From Gammaproteobacteria bacterium (GTDB lineage Bacteria; Pseudomonadota; Gammaproteobacteria; Chromatiales; Chromatiaceae): a stretch of DNA of 54,477 nt. The position numbers and the translations under genes were made by a program. How positions within the stretch are numbered: the stretch's first letter is position 1; each line of letters begins with the position of its first letter. The notes under the pieces were generated by a model. It did not search any database, was not told the DNA's origin, and saw only the letters and a program-made list of their open reading frames with translations. The stretch covers positions 1 to 54,477 of the forward strand of contig JAABSM010000020.1 of assembly GCA_011390365.1 (NCBI GenBank). Reading direction: 5' to 3'. This document shows positions 1 through 7,066 of the stretch, piece by piece.

Positions 1-1401
1 ATGGGGTTCGAGGTCCACCGGCGTCGGCTCGCCGGCGCGGCGGCGCAGCGGCGAGCGTTCGCTGAGCAGGGCGGCGATGTCCGCCCCCAGCTCCCCCTGG
101 CCCCGTTTGCGGGCGTGCAGCAGCAGATGGGCGAGGCGCGGGTGCAGTCCCAGCTCCGCCATGCGCTGGCCATCCGCGGTGATGCGGCCCTTGTCATCCA
201 GCGCGTCGAGGCTTTGCAACAGCTCCAGCGCCTGGGCGTAGCCGCCGGCGGGGGGCGGGTCGATCCAGCTCAGCGAGGCGGGATCGCTGTCGCCCCAGCG
301 CGCCAGCTCCAGCGCCAGGGTTGCGGGATCGCTATCCAGGATCTCGGGCGGATGTTGGGCCGCCAGGCGGCTGTCGGTGGCGGCGCTCCACAGCCGGTAG
401 CAGACGCCGGGTCCCAGCCGCCCGGCGCGTCCGGCGCGCTGATCGGCGGCGGCGCGGGAGACCCGTAGCGTCTCCAGGCGGGTCAGGCCGTTGTTGGGAT
501 CGAAACGGGGGCGGCGCGACCAGCCGCTATCCACCACCGCATGAATGCCCTCGATGGTCAGGCTGGTCTCGGCGATGGAGGTGGCCAGCACCACCCGGCG
601 ATGACCGTCCTTGGCGGGCAGGATGGCCCGATCCTGCTCCTCCCGGCTCAGCTCGCCGTAGAGGGGGTGGATGGCGACTCCGGTGGTTTGCGTCTTTAAC
701 AGCTCGGCGGTCTGGCGGATCTCGCCCACGCCGGGGAGAAAGCAGAGGATATCTCCCGCGCACTCCGCCAACGCCTTGCGTGCCCCGGCGGCGGTGACCT
801 CGGCGATGCGCCCCTCCGGTTCCCGCTCGGCGAGGCGGACCTCCACCGGATAGCTGCGCCCCTCGCCCTTGATCACCGGCGCATCCCCCAGCACCCGCGA
901 CACCCGCTCGCTGTCCAGGGTGGCGGACATGGCCGCCAGGCGCAGATCCTCCCTGAGCGCCTGCTGCACATCCAGCGCCAGCGCCAGCGCCAGATCCGCA
1001 TGCACGCTGCGCTCGTGAAACTCATCGAACAGGATCAGCCCCACCCCCTCCAGCTCCGGATCGCCCTGCAGCCGCCGGGTAAGGATCCCCTCGGTAATCA
1101 CCTCGACCCGGGTCGCGGCGGAGACCTTGCGTTCAAAACGAATCTGATAACCGACCCTCTCACCCAGCCGCTCCCCCAACAGATCCGCCATCCGCCGTGC
1201 CGCCGCCCGCGCCGCCAGCCGGCGCGGCTCCAGCATCAGGATGCGCTGCCCGGCCAGCCAGGGTTCATCCAGCAGGGCCAGGGGCACGATGGTGGTCTTG
1301 CCCGAACCTGGCGGCGCGGCGAGCACCGCGTTGGGGGTGTCGGCGAGACTGGCCCGCAGTTGGGGCAGGATGGTTTGGATGGGGAGATCCGGGAGGATCA
1401 T
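1..1401 (-). CDS. hrpB: ATP-dependent RNA helicase HrpB, N-terminal 467 residues (runs off the left edge)
   Basis: HrpB is a DEAH-type (SF2) helicase of the DEAH/RHA group; its precise cellular role is poorly known. The frame starts at an ATG at 1401 and stays open to base 1. It shows an N-terminal Walker A (APPGSGKTT, about residues 29-37) and a DEFHER box at about residue 126, which is the HrpB form of the DEAH motif. The family is usually over 800 residues, so the C-terminal half lies outside the window. Downstream features cannot be judged. Identification is firm from the motif pair and the start MILPDLPIQTILPQL, which is typical of HrpB. Confidence 0.93.
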   Translation of the reverse strand, partial: MILPDLPIQTILPQLRASLADTPNAVLAAPPGSGKTTIVPLALLDEPWLAGQRILMLEPRRLAARAAARRMADLLGERLGERVGYQIRFERKVSAATRVEVITEGILTRRLQGDPELEGVGLILFDEFHERSVHADLALALALDVQQALREDLRLAAMSATLDSERVSRVLGDAPVIKGEGRSYPVEVRLAEREPEGRIAEVTAAGARKALAECAGDILCFLPGVGEIRQTAELLKTQTTGVAIHPLYGELSREEQDRAILPAKDGHRRVVLATSIAETSLTIEGIHAVVDSGWSRRPRFDPNNGLTRLETLRVSRAAADQRAGRAGRLGPGVCYRLWSAATDSRLAAQHPPEILDSDPATLALELARWGDSDPASLSWIDPPPAGGYAQALELLQSLDALDDKGRITADGQRMAELGLHPRLAHLLLHARKRGQGELGADIAALLSERSPLRRRAGEPTPVDLEPH

Positions 1402-1490
1402 GTTTGCTTAACCGCAGATTGACTTCGGAAAGGGTTGTGAGCTGCGAGTTGCTAGCTTCTAGCTACTGGAAGCAAGGGTTTGCGACTCCT

Positions 1491-1706
1491 TCATGCGGTT
1501 TTCGCTAACTTTTGCGTTTGTTCCTCAATAGCCTTAACCAGCGCTTGCACGGAATCAATCTCTGTTTCTTCAAAATACGATTCACCGCACTGAGTACATA
1601 CCCAAGCCGGAATCTCGTCAAGGCTTACATGAACACCCCCTCTGTCGATGTGAAATGGAGCGGTGCCTTTCTTCATCTCGCCTTGGCAGTACATGCATTT
1701 CATCAT
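1491..1706 (-). CDS. YgiT/MqsA-type zinc-finger protein (antitoxin-like), 71 aa
   Basis: A short protein with two CxxC pairs (C4/C7 and C37/C40), the YgiT-type zinc finger found in MqsA-like antitoxins. The C-terminal part (about residues 45-71) is helical and acidic, without a full MqsA HTH domain. Proteins of this short type usually follow a DUF4258 toxin gene. Here the ATG overlaps the TGA of a DUF4258 remnant (ATGATGA), so translation was once coupled to it. The toxin is now only a C-terminal stub, so this gene is probably an orphan antitoxin. Family call good; function inferred. Confidence 0.8.
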   Translation of the reverse strand: MMKCMYCQGEMKKGTAPFHIDRGGVHVSLDEIPAWVCTQCGESYFEETEIDSVQALVKAIEEQTQKLAKTA

Positions 1707-1786
1707 CTTCTCCTGGATCTGAAATTATTTGTCCATTGATCCGTATTCGGTATGTAAGCGGTAATGATTACCAAGTAGTCGTCTTT
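1703..1786 (-). pseudogene. DUF4258 toxin remnant (C-terminal stub)
   Basis: Reading the minus strand from about 1786 gives DDYLVIITAYIPNTDQW followed by a basic tail and a TGA at 1705-1703. This looks like the C-terminal strand and tail of DUF4258 proteins, which are the usual partners of YgiT-type zinc-finger antitoxins. There is no upstream coding sequence in frame: at about 1787 the sequence changes into a 120 bp dispersed repeat. The stub is thus 26 codons of a protein normally about 80-100 residues long. The stop overlaps the start of the zinc-finger gene. Confidence 0.7.
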
Positions 1787-1908
1787 TCAGCTCGTTCCCA
1801 AGGCCCCCCTTGGGAGCGCACGCCTTGCAAGCTCCAGCTTGCTGTCCGCCTGGGCAGCAAGAGCTGCCAAGACTTGGGTTCCCAAGCTGGAGCTTGGGAA
1901 CCAGCAAA
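1787..1908 (+). repeat. R1 dispersed repeat, copy 1
   Basis: About 120 bp starting AGCTCGTTCCCAAGG and ending GGGAACCAGCAAA, with internal palindromes (CAAGCTCCAGCTTG; TTCCCAAGCTGGAGCTTGGGAA). Two more copies lie at 2289-2409 and 2603-2720, all in the same orientation. This copy sits exactly between the end of the broken hicA and the truncated DUF4258 gene. Confidence 0.9.
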
Positions 1909-2074
1909 CCCTTCAGTATTCTGTTCGCTAGTCGCGCATTAGATTTCACGGTGAAGGGGAACCCGGCTGGGACTTCCCGTTCGCTGGATTGTGATATATA
2001 TCGTGGCGTCCACAGTGATGCAGCAATTCACATCCTTTTCTTCCCAGTGTGGAAACCAGATCCCATCTTTTCAC
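1909..2074 (-). pseudogene. hicA: hicA toxin, broken by two frameshifts
   Basis: HicA is a small mRNA interferase with a dsRBD-like fold. Minus-strand reading from a GTG at 2074 gives VKRWDLVSTLGRKGCELL and then HDIYHNPANGKSQ, close to HicA consensus. After Gln36 the match moves to the +1 frame (RVPLHREI) and moves again for NARLANRILKGL. All three blocks are in HicA order (NPANGKS, VPRHREI, LARKI). Each shift fits a one-base insertion, and read straight the frame stops at 1946. The GTG overlaps the hicB TGA (GTGA). The expected catalytic His region reads HHCGRHDIY instead of the usual G-x-H-x-x-Y pattern. Confidence 0.82.
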
Positions 2075-2262
2075 GCGATTTCCAACTCTTCAACTTTTTT
2101 GATCCCCGGAATGCTCTCTTCTGAAAAGGTCTTGTACAAATCGATTAAATTCTCTTTAAGGTCCTCCAAGTCAACGCCTTGTGTCCAATGATCGGGGTAG
2201 CTGTTAAGGTATCCCAAGTACATCCCATCGGTTTCTTGCCAATACGTGAAGTTGGTTTTCAT
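2071..2262 (-). CDS. hicB: HicB-family antitoxin, 63 aa
   Basis: A short HicB-type protein with the partial RNase H-like fold: FTYWQETDGMYLGYLNSYPD, then WTQGVDLEDLKENLIDLY. It would neutralise HicA. I prefer the internal ATG at 2262 (MKTNFTYW); an in-frame ATG at 2280 would add six residues. There is no added C-terminal HTH or RHH domain, as is common for the small HicB group. The gene comes before hicA, and its stop overlaps the hicA GTG. Since hicA is frameshifted, this is likely an antitoxin without a working local toxin. The region just upstream is repeat R1 copy 2. Confidence 0.82.
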   Translation of the reverse strand: MKTNFTYWQETDGMYLGYLNSYPDHWTQGVDLEDLKENLIDLYKTFSEESIPGIKKVEELEIA

Positions 2263-2288
2263 GTTTGCATTTCGTCTCATTCAGTGTT

Positions 2289-2409
2289 TCAGCTCGTTCC
2301 CAAGGCCCCCTTGGGAACGCACGCCTTGCAAGCTCCAGCTTGCTCTCCGCCTGGGTAGCAAGCGCTGCCAAGACTTAGGTTCTCAAGCTGGAGCTTGGGA
2401 ACCAGCAAA
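2289..2409 (+). repeat. R1 dispersed repeat, copy 2
   Basis: Second copy of the 120 bp R1 element, preceded like copy 1 by TTTC. It carries the same GTTCCCAAGG start and GGGAACCAGCAAA end, with a few base differences (for example GGTTCTCAAGCTGG). It lies directly upstream of hicB. Confidence 0.9.
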
Positions 2410-2430
2410 AACACGTCCGCGAGGTGTGCT

Positions 2431-2600
2431 CCGCTCTTCCTCGGCTTGCTCGAGCGGGTTAGCCGAGCTCAGCTCGGCGATCCATGAGGGCACCTTCCAA
2501 GATACTGCCACTCCCCAGTAAAATGACCTCTCATGCAGGTACAACGTTCACATACATAATCCTGTAAATCCTGAGAAATCCTGTTAATCCTGTCTATTTG
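2431..2600 (+). repeat. R2 composite repeat, copy 1
   Basis: About 170 bp matching 3538-3708. Shared blocks are GAGCGGGTTAGCCG, CTCGGCGATCCATG, TTCCAAGATACTGCCACT, GACCTCTCAT, and a tail of CCTG repeats ending TCCTGTTAATCCTGTCTATT. The CCTG tail recurs elsewhere in the window near 22366, 30778 and 32421. Confidence 0.88.
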
Positions 2601-2602
2601 CG

Positions 2603-2720
2603 CTCGTTCCAAAGGTCCCCCTTGGGAACGCACGTCTTGCAAGCTACAGCTTGCCGTCCATCCGGGCAGCAAGAGCTGCCAAGACTTGGGTTCCCATGCT
2701 GGAGCTTGGGAACCAGCAAA
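2603..2720 (+). repeat. R1 dispersed repeat, copy 3
   Basis: Third and most divergent R1 copy (GTTCCAAAGGTCCCCCTTGG at the left, AGCTTGGGAACCAGCAAA at the right). It abuts R2 copy 1 directly, so hicB and the PIN pair are separated by a run R1-R2-R1 of over 400 bp. Confidence 0.88.
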
Positions 2721-2768
2721 GATTGCGTGTAGCCGGGCCTATGTAATTCGCCTGCTTGTTGGTGTTAA

Positions 2769-2945
2769 TCAGGCAGCTCCCGGCTTCTCAGTGGGCTGAC
2801 GTGGCGGAAGCCGGACAAACTTATTGGAAGATTCTTTCTGTCTGCGCAGGATGTCTTGAAAGATAGCGTCCATATCGTGTCCATGCTCCTCGGCATAGGA
2901 TTCGCGAAGCCGTCGTGTCTCTTCAATAATGGGATCAGTCCACAT
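2769..2945 (-). CDS. Small partner protein of the PIN toxin (probable antitoxin), 58 aa
   Basis: A short gene easily missed by length filters. It starts at an ATG at 2945, four bases after the PIN gene stop, and ends with TGA at 2769. The start MWTDPIIEETRRLRESYAEE and later RRQKESSNKFVRLPPRQP form an amphipathic helix followed by a basic, proline-rich tail. Small proteins beginning MWxDPI.EE.R.IR commonly sit directly after PIN genes of this type. It probably acts as the antitoxin. No DNA-binding domain is evident, so autoregulation would need another factor. Family link rests on my memory of this pairing plus the gene order. Confidence 0.72.
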   Translation of the reverse strand: MWTDPIIEETRRLRESYAEEHGHDMDAIFQDILRRQKESSNKFVRLPPRQPTEKPGAA

Positions 2946-2949
2946 TACG

Positions 2950-3423
2950 TTAACCCTCTAATAGTTCGGACGGTGTGCAGATGATAGGGGGTTCGTACCC
3001 TTGTAAACGGCACACCGCTTCAATTTTCGGTCGTATGACCGCATTCGCGATGTGGGTGCAGTTCCATGTAAGCAAATAGTTAATTCCGTTTACCGCACTG
3101 ACTGCGACATGGTATGCATCGAGCTCAGCTTTACGAGGCAGAGATTCATGGTCCAGCAGGGCCTCCGCCAACAATTTGACTTCTTTCGTCGCTTCAAGTT
3201 CGGGGATATCGGATACGGCTGACATTCGGCGGGCCGCGGCTTCTACGTTACCTCTGGATGCTTCCGCTACGACAAACTCGGATATGTACAGCTCGAAAGC
3301 GGCTCTCCGGTTATCCCACCAGTCCGCGGTAATGTATTGCCAGGCCGCTGCTCGTATGTCGTTGCTTGTGCGGGCGGTAAGGTAGCTGATTATCGAAGTT
3401 TCAATGTAGACCGTGGGTTTCAT
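2950..3423 (-). CDS. PIN-domain toxin/nuclease (VapC-like), 157 aa
   Basis: PIN domains are Mg-dependent RNases; VapC toxins cut tRNA or rRNA. The N-terminus VYIETSIISYLTAR is the first PIN strand with an acidic residue (Glu8 in place of the more common Asp). Further acidic positions follow in ELDAYHVAVSAVNG and YLLTWNCTHIAN, the C-terminal PIN motif. Length is normal and no disabling change is seen, unlike the other toxin genes in this window. A 58-residue gene follows after four bases and is probably its antitoxin. This gene order (toxin first) is reversed from vapBC. Good family confidence; target unknown. Confidence 0.82.
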   Translation of the reverse strand: MKPTVYIETSIISYLTARTSNDIRAAAWQYITADWWDNRRAAFELYISEFVVAEASRGNVEAAARRMSAVSDIPELEATKEVKLLAEALLDHESLPRKAELDAYHVAVSAVNGINYLLTWNCTHIANAVIRPKIEAVCRLQGYEPPIICTPSELLEG

Positions 3424-3519
3424 GGTGCTCGGTTACAGTTTGAGGTTTACGCCTGACGCCAATTTTCTAGCGTGAGAGTCTTTTGTTTCATGCTCTGGCT
3501 AGAGCAAGCAAGCGGTAAT

Positions 3520-3708
3520 GGATCGCCGATCTGCGCTCGGCTCTTCGTCGCCATGTTCAAGCGGGTTAGCCGTGCTTAGCTCGGCGATCCATGGGGGGCG
3601 CATTCCAAGATACTGCCACTTCCCAGCAAAGTGACCTCTCATAGAGGCAACGAATCCACAAAAATAATCCAGTATATCCTGAAAAATCCTGTTAATCCTG
3701 TCTATTCA
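3520..3708 (+). repeat. R2 composite repeat, copy 2, with 10 bp inverted repeats
   Basis: Second copy of R2, matching 2431-2600. Here the left end also contains GGATCGCCGA (3520-3529), which pairs perfectly with TCGGCGATCC (3581-3590) across 51 bases. The right end is the CCTG-rich tail ending TCCTGTTAATCCTGTCTATT, a few bases before the gloC stop. The rest of 3424-3519 shows nothing I can identify. Confidence 0.85.
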
Positions 3709-3715
3709 CATTCAT

Positions 3716-4363
3716 TCAATTCGGCCCCACGCCAACAAACGGATTGCTCATCCGCTCTTCACCAAAGGTGGAGGTTGCGCCATGCCCGGAGATGAAGATC
3801 ACATCGTCGCCCAGGGGCCAGAGCTTGTCGCGAATCGAGTCGAGCAGGGCCTGGTGGTCGCTGCGCGGGAAGTCGGTGCGGCCGATGGAGCCCTTGAACA
3901 GCACGTCGCCGACAAAGGCGGTCCTGCTGTCGCGGTGGTAGAAGACGACGTGCCCGGGGGTGTGGCCGGGGCAGTGCAGTACCTCCAGCTTGAGTTCGCC
4001 TACCTCCACTACGTCGCCATCCTCCAGCCAGCGTTGCGGGGTGAAGGGGTGGGCCTCGGGGAACTGGAACTGGTGGGCCTGTTCCGGCAGGTTCTGGATC
4101 CAGAACTCATCCGCCCGATGGGGGCCGATGATGGGGATATCGAGGGCCTCTTGCAGGTCGGCGGCGCCGCCGGCGTGGTCGACGTGGGGGTGGGTGATCA
4201 GCACCATTTCCAGGGTGATCGCCTCCTCTTCCACGGTCTCCAGGATCAGGTCGATGTCGCCGCCGGGGTCGATGACCGCGGCGATGGCGGTCTCTTCGCA
4301 CCAGATCAGGGAGCAGTTTTGCTGGAAGGCGGTTACCGGGATGACTACACAGCGCATGCTCAT
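3716..4363 (-). CDS. gloC: Metallo-beta-lactamase-fold hydrolase, YcbL/GloC type, 215 aa
   Basis: A type II glyoxalase that hydrolyses S-D-lactoylglutathione to D-lactate and glutathione. It has the metal site HPHVDH (H58, H60, D62, H63), HCPGHTPGH (H134), GDVLFKGSIGRTDFP (D153) and ISGHGATSTFG (H194). The opening (VIPVTAFQQNCSLIWCEET) and LHCPGHTPGHVVFY are close to E. coli YcbL. Length is normal. It is the second gene of a two-gene unit: its ATG overlaps the stop of the DUF302 gene by 4 bp (ATGA), so the two are translated together. A persulfide dioxygenase is less likely because the TH-x-H-ADH pattern of ETHE1 is absent. Confidence 0.9.
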   Translation of the reverse strand: MSMRCVVIPVTAFQQNCSLIWCEETAIAAVIDPGGDIDLILETVEEEAITLEMVLITHPHVDHAGGAADLQEALDIPIIGPHRADEFWIQNLPEQAHQFQFPEAHPFTPQRWLEDGDVVEVGELKLEVLHCPGHTPGHVVFYHRDSRTAFVGDVLFKGSIGRTDFPRSDHQALLDSIRDKLWPLGDDVIFISGHGATSTFGEERMSNPFVGVGPN

Positions 4364-4836
4364 TCGAAGGCCTCGCGTACGATGCCGTCGAGCAGGTCGT
4401 GGAGTTCCTGTTCCGTCTCCGCGCCGTCGCCAAGCAGTTTGGCGTTGCGGAAGGTGACGTAGATCAGATCCTCTTCACCGGCGGGCTGGTACATGCCGAT
4501 GGTCAGGGGGCAGACCGCGAGGTTGGCGGGGTGCGCGGAAGACATCTTGTAGGAGAGCATGATGGAGCAGAACTCGAAGGCTTCGGCCTGGTTGTAGAGC
4601 TGTTTTTCCAGCCCGAGATCACCGGCGGTGCGTTCGTACATGTCGCTGATGTGCAGGGTGCTGGTGATCTTCAGTCCCTGGCCGGCGATCGCCGCCTTGA
4701 GCATGTCGCGGGCGAAGCCGAAGTCGTCTTCTATCTGGTAGACGGTGATCGGCGCGTCTTCTTCGGAGACCTTCTCCAGGGCGTAGGCGGGCGAGGCGAT
4801 AACGAGCGCCAGCAGCGCGGGGAGTAGTTTGATCAT
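4360..4836 (-). CDS. Periplasmic DUF302-domain protein, 158 aa
   Basis: A Sec signal peptide (residues 1-19, ending SPAYA) precedes a single DUF302 domain with DDFGFARDMLKAAIAGQGLKI and a late FRNAKLLGD segment. Two cysteines (C90 and C109) could form a disulfide or bind a ligand in the periplasm. DUF302 proteins are common in sulfur-oxidising bacteria, but no function is settled. The stop overlaps the start of gloC by 4 bp, which suggests a functional link such as handling of a thiol compound; that is inference. The ATG at 4836 is preceded by AGGAGGAACTCCC, a strong ribosome site. Confidence 0.8.
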   Translation of the reverse strand: MIKLLPALLALVIASPAYALEKVSEEDAPITVYQIEDDFGFARDMLKAAIAGQGLKITSTLHISDMYERTAGDLGLEKQLYNQAEAFEFCSIMLSYKMSSAHPANLAVCPLTIGMYQPAGEEDLIYVTFRNAKLLGDGAETEQELHDLLDGIVREAFE

Positions 4837-4916
4837 GGGAGTTCCTCCTGTCGGTTTTCTCCGTGAGTCGGTTCGATTCTACCTGTTCTCGGCTTGGTCT
4901 GATAGGGGGAGAAGTT

Positions 4917-5098
4917 TCACCACGGAGAATACCGAGAGCACGGGGGCGGGAGGAGTGATCGGTCTGGATGGAGCCTTGCGTTATCCATGGCGGCGTGGCT
5001 CCGATCTCTCGGATCCCCCACGGCTTCATTCTGGCTACATGATGTCAGGATTATCCGTCCTCCATCGCTCTTGATCCTCTGTGTTCTCTGTGGTTAGC
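4917..5098. repeat. R4 CCACGGAG...CTCTGTGG palindromic element
   Basis: The left end (CACCACGGAGAATACCGAG, 4919) and right end (CTCTGTGTTCTCTGTGG, about 5078-5094) are rough inverted copies around about 130 bp of unrelated sequence. The same words recur at 10280-10411, 33316-33346 and 42963-43006. The right end reaches the stop codon of the amidotransferase gene. Confidence 0.65.
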
Positions 5099-5933
5099 TT
5101 TCTTGCGGTCGACCGACGTCCCGCGGAAGATGCCGATCGACGATATGACCATCGCGAATCGCTAGCACCTCGCCTTCGTCCAGCGGTCGCCAGGGCTCCG
5201 ATGTCAGCGGCAGGCTGGCGACCAGGGTCAGGGCCTGGTCGACGGTGGTCAGGCGCACGCCCTCGCCCTGCAAGCCGCCGTGGGGTTCGTGGCAGGTGCG
5301 TTCCAGCACATGCAGGCCCGGCGGGCGGATCTCGCCGTCGCCCTGGGTGCGGCGGTGGGCGTGGACGAAGAGGGCGTCGCCGTCGCTGTAGAGGAGATTG
5401 GCTGGACCGAAGGGACGCAATTCGGCGGCAGACGCGGCGACCGCTTCAAGGCGGGCGGAGAGGGCGGGCAGGCGTTCGCACGGCCCGTCCCATAGCCTGG
5501 CGAGACGCTCCAGCAGACAACAGAATGCCACCTCGGAATCCGTATCCCCCACGGGTCGGAAGCGACGTGTGTAGAAGGCCTGCTGCTTGTCCATGCCGTC
5601 CAGGTCGCCATTGTGGGCGAAGACGTGGGTGCGTCCCCCCAGTTCGCGCATGAAGGGTTGGGTGTTGCGCAAGGAGATGTCGCCGTGGGTGGCCATGCGG
5701 ATGTGCGCCAGCACCAGGCTGCTCGGCGGCGCATGGCGCTGGATGAAGCGCTCCAGCTCGCTGTCGCTGGCGGCGGCGGGTTCGCGAAACAGAAAGGCGT
5801 CCCGGCCCTCGTAGAGGGCGATCCCCCAGCCATCCTTGTGGGGTCCCTCCGCCCCGCCATGCCGCGCCAGCCGTTCGAGGCTGAGCCCGACGCTGGTGGG
5901 CAGGCGGCTGGACATGGCGAAGAGTTCACACAT
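5094..5933 (-). CDS. Class II glutamine amidotransferase (YafJ-like), 279 aa
   Basis: An N-terminal nucleophile amidotransferase domain that releases ammonia from glutamine. The start MCELFAMSS places the catalytic Cys at position 2 after removal of Met. KDGWGIALYEG, LAHIRMATHG and FAHNGDLDG are the glutamine-binding motifs, and DTDSEVAFCCLL follows. There is no synthetase domain, as in YafJ-type stand-alone proteins, whose acceptor is unknown. The length is typical. No operon partner: the next gene upstream on the same strand starts well away, and the nitroreductase gene diverges from it. Confidence 0.85.
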   Translation of the reverse strand: MCELFAMSSRLPTSVGLSLERLARHGGAEGPHKDGWGIALYEGRDAFLFREPAAASDSELERFIQRHAPPSSLVLAHIRMATHGDISLRNTQPFMRELGGRTHVFAHNGDLDGMDKQQAFYTRRFRPVGDTDSEVAFCCLLERLARLWDGPCERLPALSARLEAVAASAAELRPFGPANLLYSDGDALFVHAHRRTQGDGEIRPPGLHVLERTCHEPHGGLQGEGVRLTTVDQALTLVASLPLTSEPWRPLDEGEVLAIRDGHIVDRHLPRDVGRPQES

Positions 5934-6164
5934 GCGGGCACTATAGCGCCGGGGTCGGAGGAAATCCAGATGGCCCGCAATGTTCAGGAGGGGCGGGTTT
6001 CGGGCGGCGGTCGCGCCGCGCCGGATGGGCGCGTCAATTGCGCCTGCCGGTTTGTTGCGTTACCTTGCACCTTCGGCATGGGCATACGCGGGGTGTTGGC
6101 GTCGTCATCGCTAGGGCGGCCCCATGGATTCCTGTGCGTTACGCGGCGAACGGATGGTTTTCGA

Positions 6165-7001
6165 ATGGAAAAAAGGCATCTCCTGTATACGAGTGCACTG
6201 GTGATTGGGGCGTTTCTGGTGGGTGTTTTGGTCTCCGGCAGGGATGCCGGTTCGGGTAAGCCCGCCGCCGATCTCTCCGCGTCCGCCTCCATCGTTGCCG
6301 AATTCCAGGGGGTTACCAGCATCGCTTCCGGACAGCGGGGCGTGGGTGTCCGCCCCCAGCATCCGGGGTTATACAAGGTCTATCCCGACGTCGAAAGGAT
6401 TTCCCTGCCAGAACCCGATCACGCGGGTTTTCCGTTCGAAGAGGTTCTCAGGCAGCGACGCTCCGCAAGGCAGTATGGCGAAGAGGCGTTATCGTTGCGT
6501 CAGGTATCGCAATTGTTGTTCGCCGCCCAGGGGATAACCGGTGAATTCAGGGGCATCTCATTGCGGACGGCCCCCTCCGCCGGCGCCCTGTATCCCATTG
6601 AAGTCTACATGATCGCCCATGATGTCAAAGGCCTTGAGCCGGGGGTCTATCACTATGCGCCAGACAAGCACGCGCTTGAAAAGCTGGTCTCCGGGGATCT
6701 CAGGGGGATGATATCCGACATCGGACTGACGCAGGAATCCCTGAAAAGTGCCGGCGCCGTGCTTGTATTCTCCGCGATCTTCGATCGAACGCGCTCAAAG
6801 TATGGCGATCGAGGCCTTCGCTTCGTCTATCTCGAAGCCGGCCATGTCAGCCAGAATGTGCTGCTGCAATCCACCTCACTTGGACTGAACGCGGTTCCAA
6901 TCGGCGCCTTTTTTGATGACGAACTGAATGCCTTGTTGGGGCTTGACGGGGTCGCTGAGGCGGCCTTGTTGATACTCGCCATTGGCGCGCCGACCGAGTA
7001 G
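6165..7001 (+). CDS. SagB/ThcOx-type nitroreductase-family protein with N-terminal membrane anchor, 278 aa
   Basis: FMN-dependent oxidoreductase of the SagB type, related to enzymes that oxidise azolines in peptide biosynthesis, though many stand-alone members have no known substrate. Residues 7-24 form one membrane segment, so the domain is probably periplasmic. The enzyme part shows RQRRSARQYGEEALSLRQ (about 96-113), RTAPSAGALYPIEVY (134-148), YHYAPDKHALE, and a late GHVSQNVLLQSTSLGL. The frame is open much further upstream, but that part is antisense to the amidotransferase; I chose the ATG at 6165 because the hydrophobic anchor follows it. No cyclodehydratase or precursor peptide lies nearby, so a peptide-modifying role is unlikely. 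Confidence 0.8.
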   Translation: MEKRHLLYTSALVIGAFLVGVLVSGRDAGSGKPAADLSASASIVAEFQGVTSIASGQRGVGVRPQHPGLYKVYPDVERISLPEPDHAGFPFEEVLRQRRSARQYGEEALSLRQVSQLLFAAQGITGEFRGISLRTAPSAGALYPIEVYMIAHDVKGLEPGVYHYAPDKHALEKLVSGDLRGMISDIGLTQESLKSAGAVLVFSAIFDRTRSKYGDRGLRFVYLEAGHVSQNVLLQSTSLGLNAVPIGAFFDDELNALLGLDGVAEAALLILAIGAPTE

Positions 7002-7066
7002 CGAATCGAAATACCGTCGTCCGGGCGGCTCCGTGCCCCTGGAGAGAGGAGGATGAGTTCGCCCGG

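Noticed and set aside
2246-2672. Short frames across R1 and R2
   Set aside because: They recur in every copy of the repeats because of the repeat sequence and have no ribosome sites.
1787-2720. R1 as a CRISPR array
   Set aside because: Units are 120 bp, spacing is irregular (about 380 and 190 bp), and the intervals are genes or other repeats, not spacers.
1787-3708. R1/R2 as integron attC sites around toxin-antitoxin cassettes
   Set aside because: Palindromic 120 bp elements next to toxin-antitoxin genes suggest it, but the ends read GTTCCCA and TGGGAAC, not GTTRRRY and RYYYAAC, and no integrase is in view.
3716-4363. Persulfide dioxygenase (ETHE1/Blh type) as the identity of the MBL gene
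   Set aside because: Sequence follows E. coli YcbL throughout (VIPVTAFQQNCSLIWCEET, LHCPGHTPGHVV), so GloC is the better call.
5613-6164. Upstream extension of the SagB-type gene
   Set aside because: Overlaps the amidotransferase gene on the other strand and has no domain; the membrane anchor begins after 6165.
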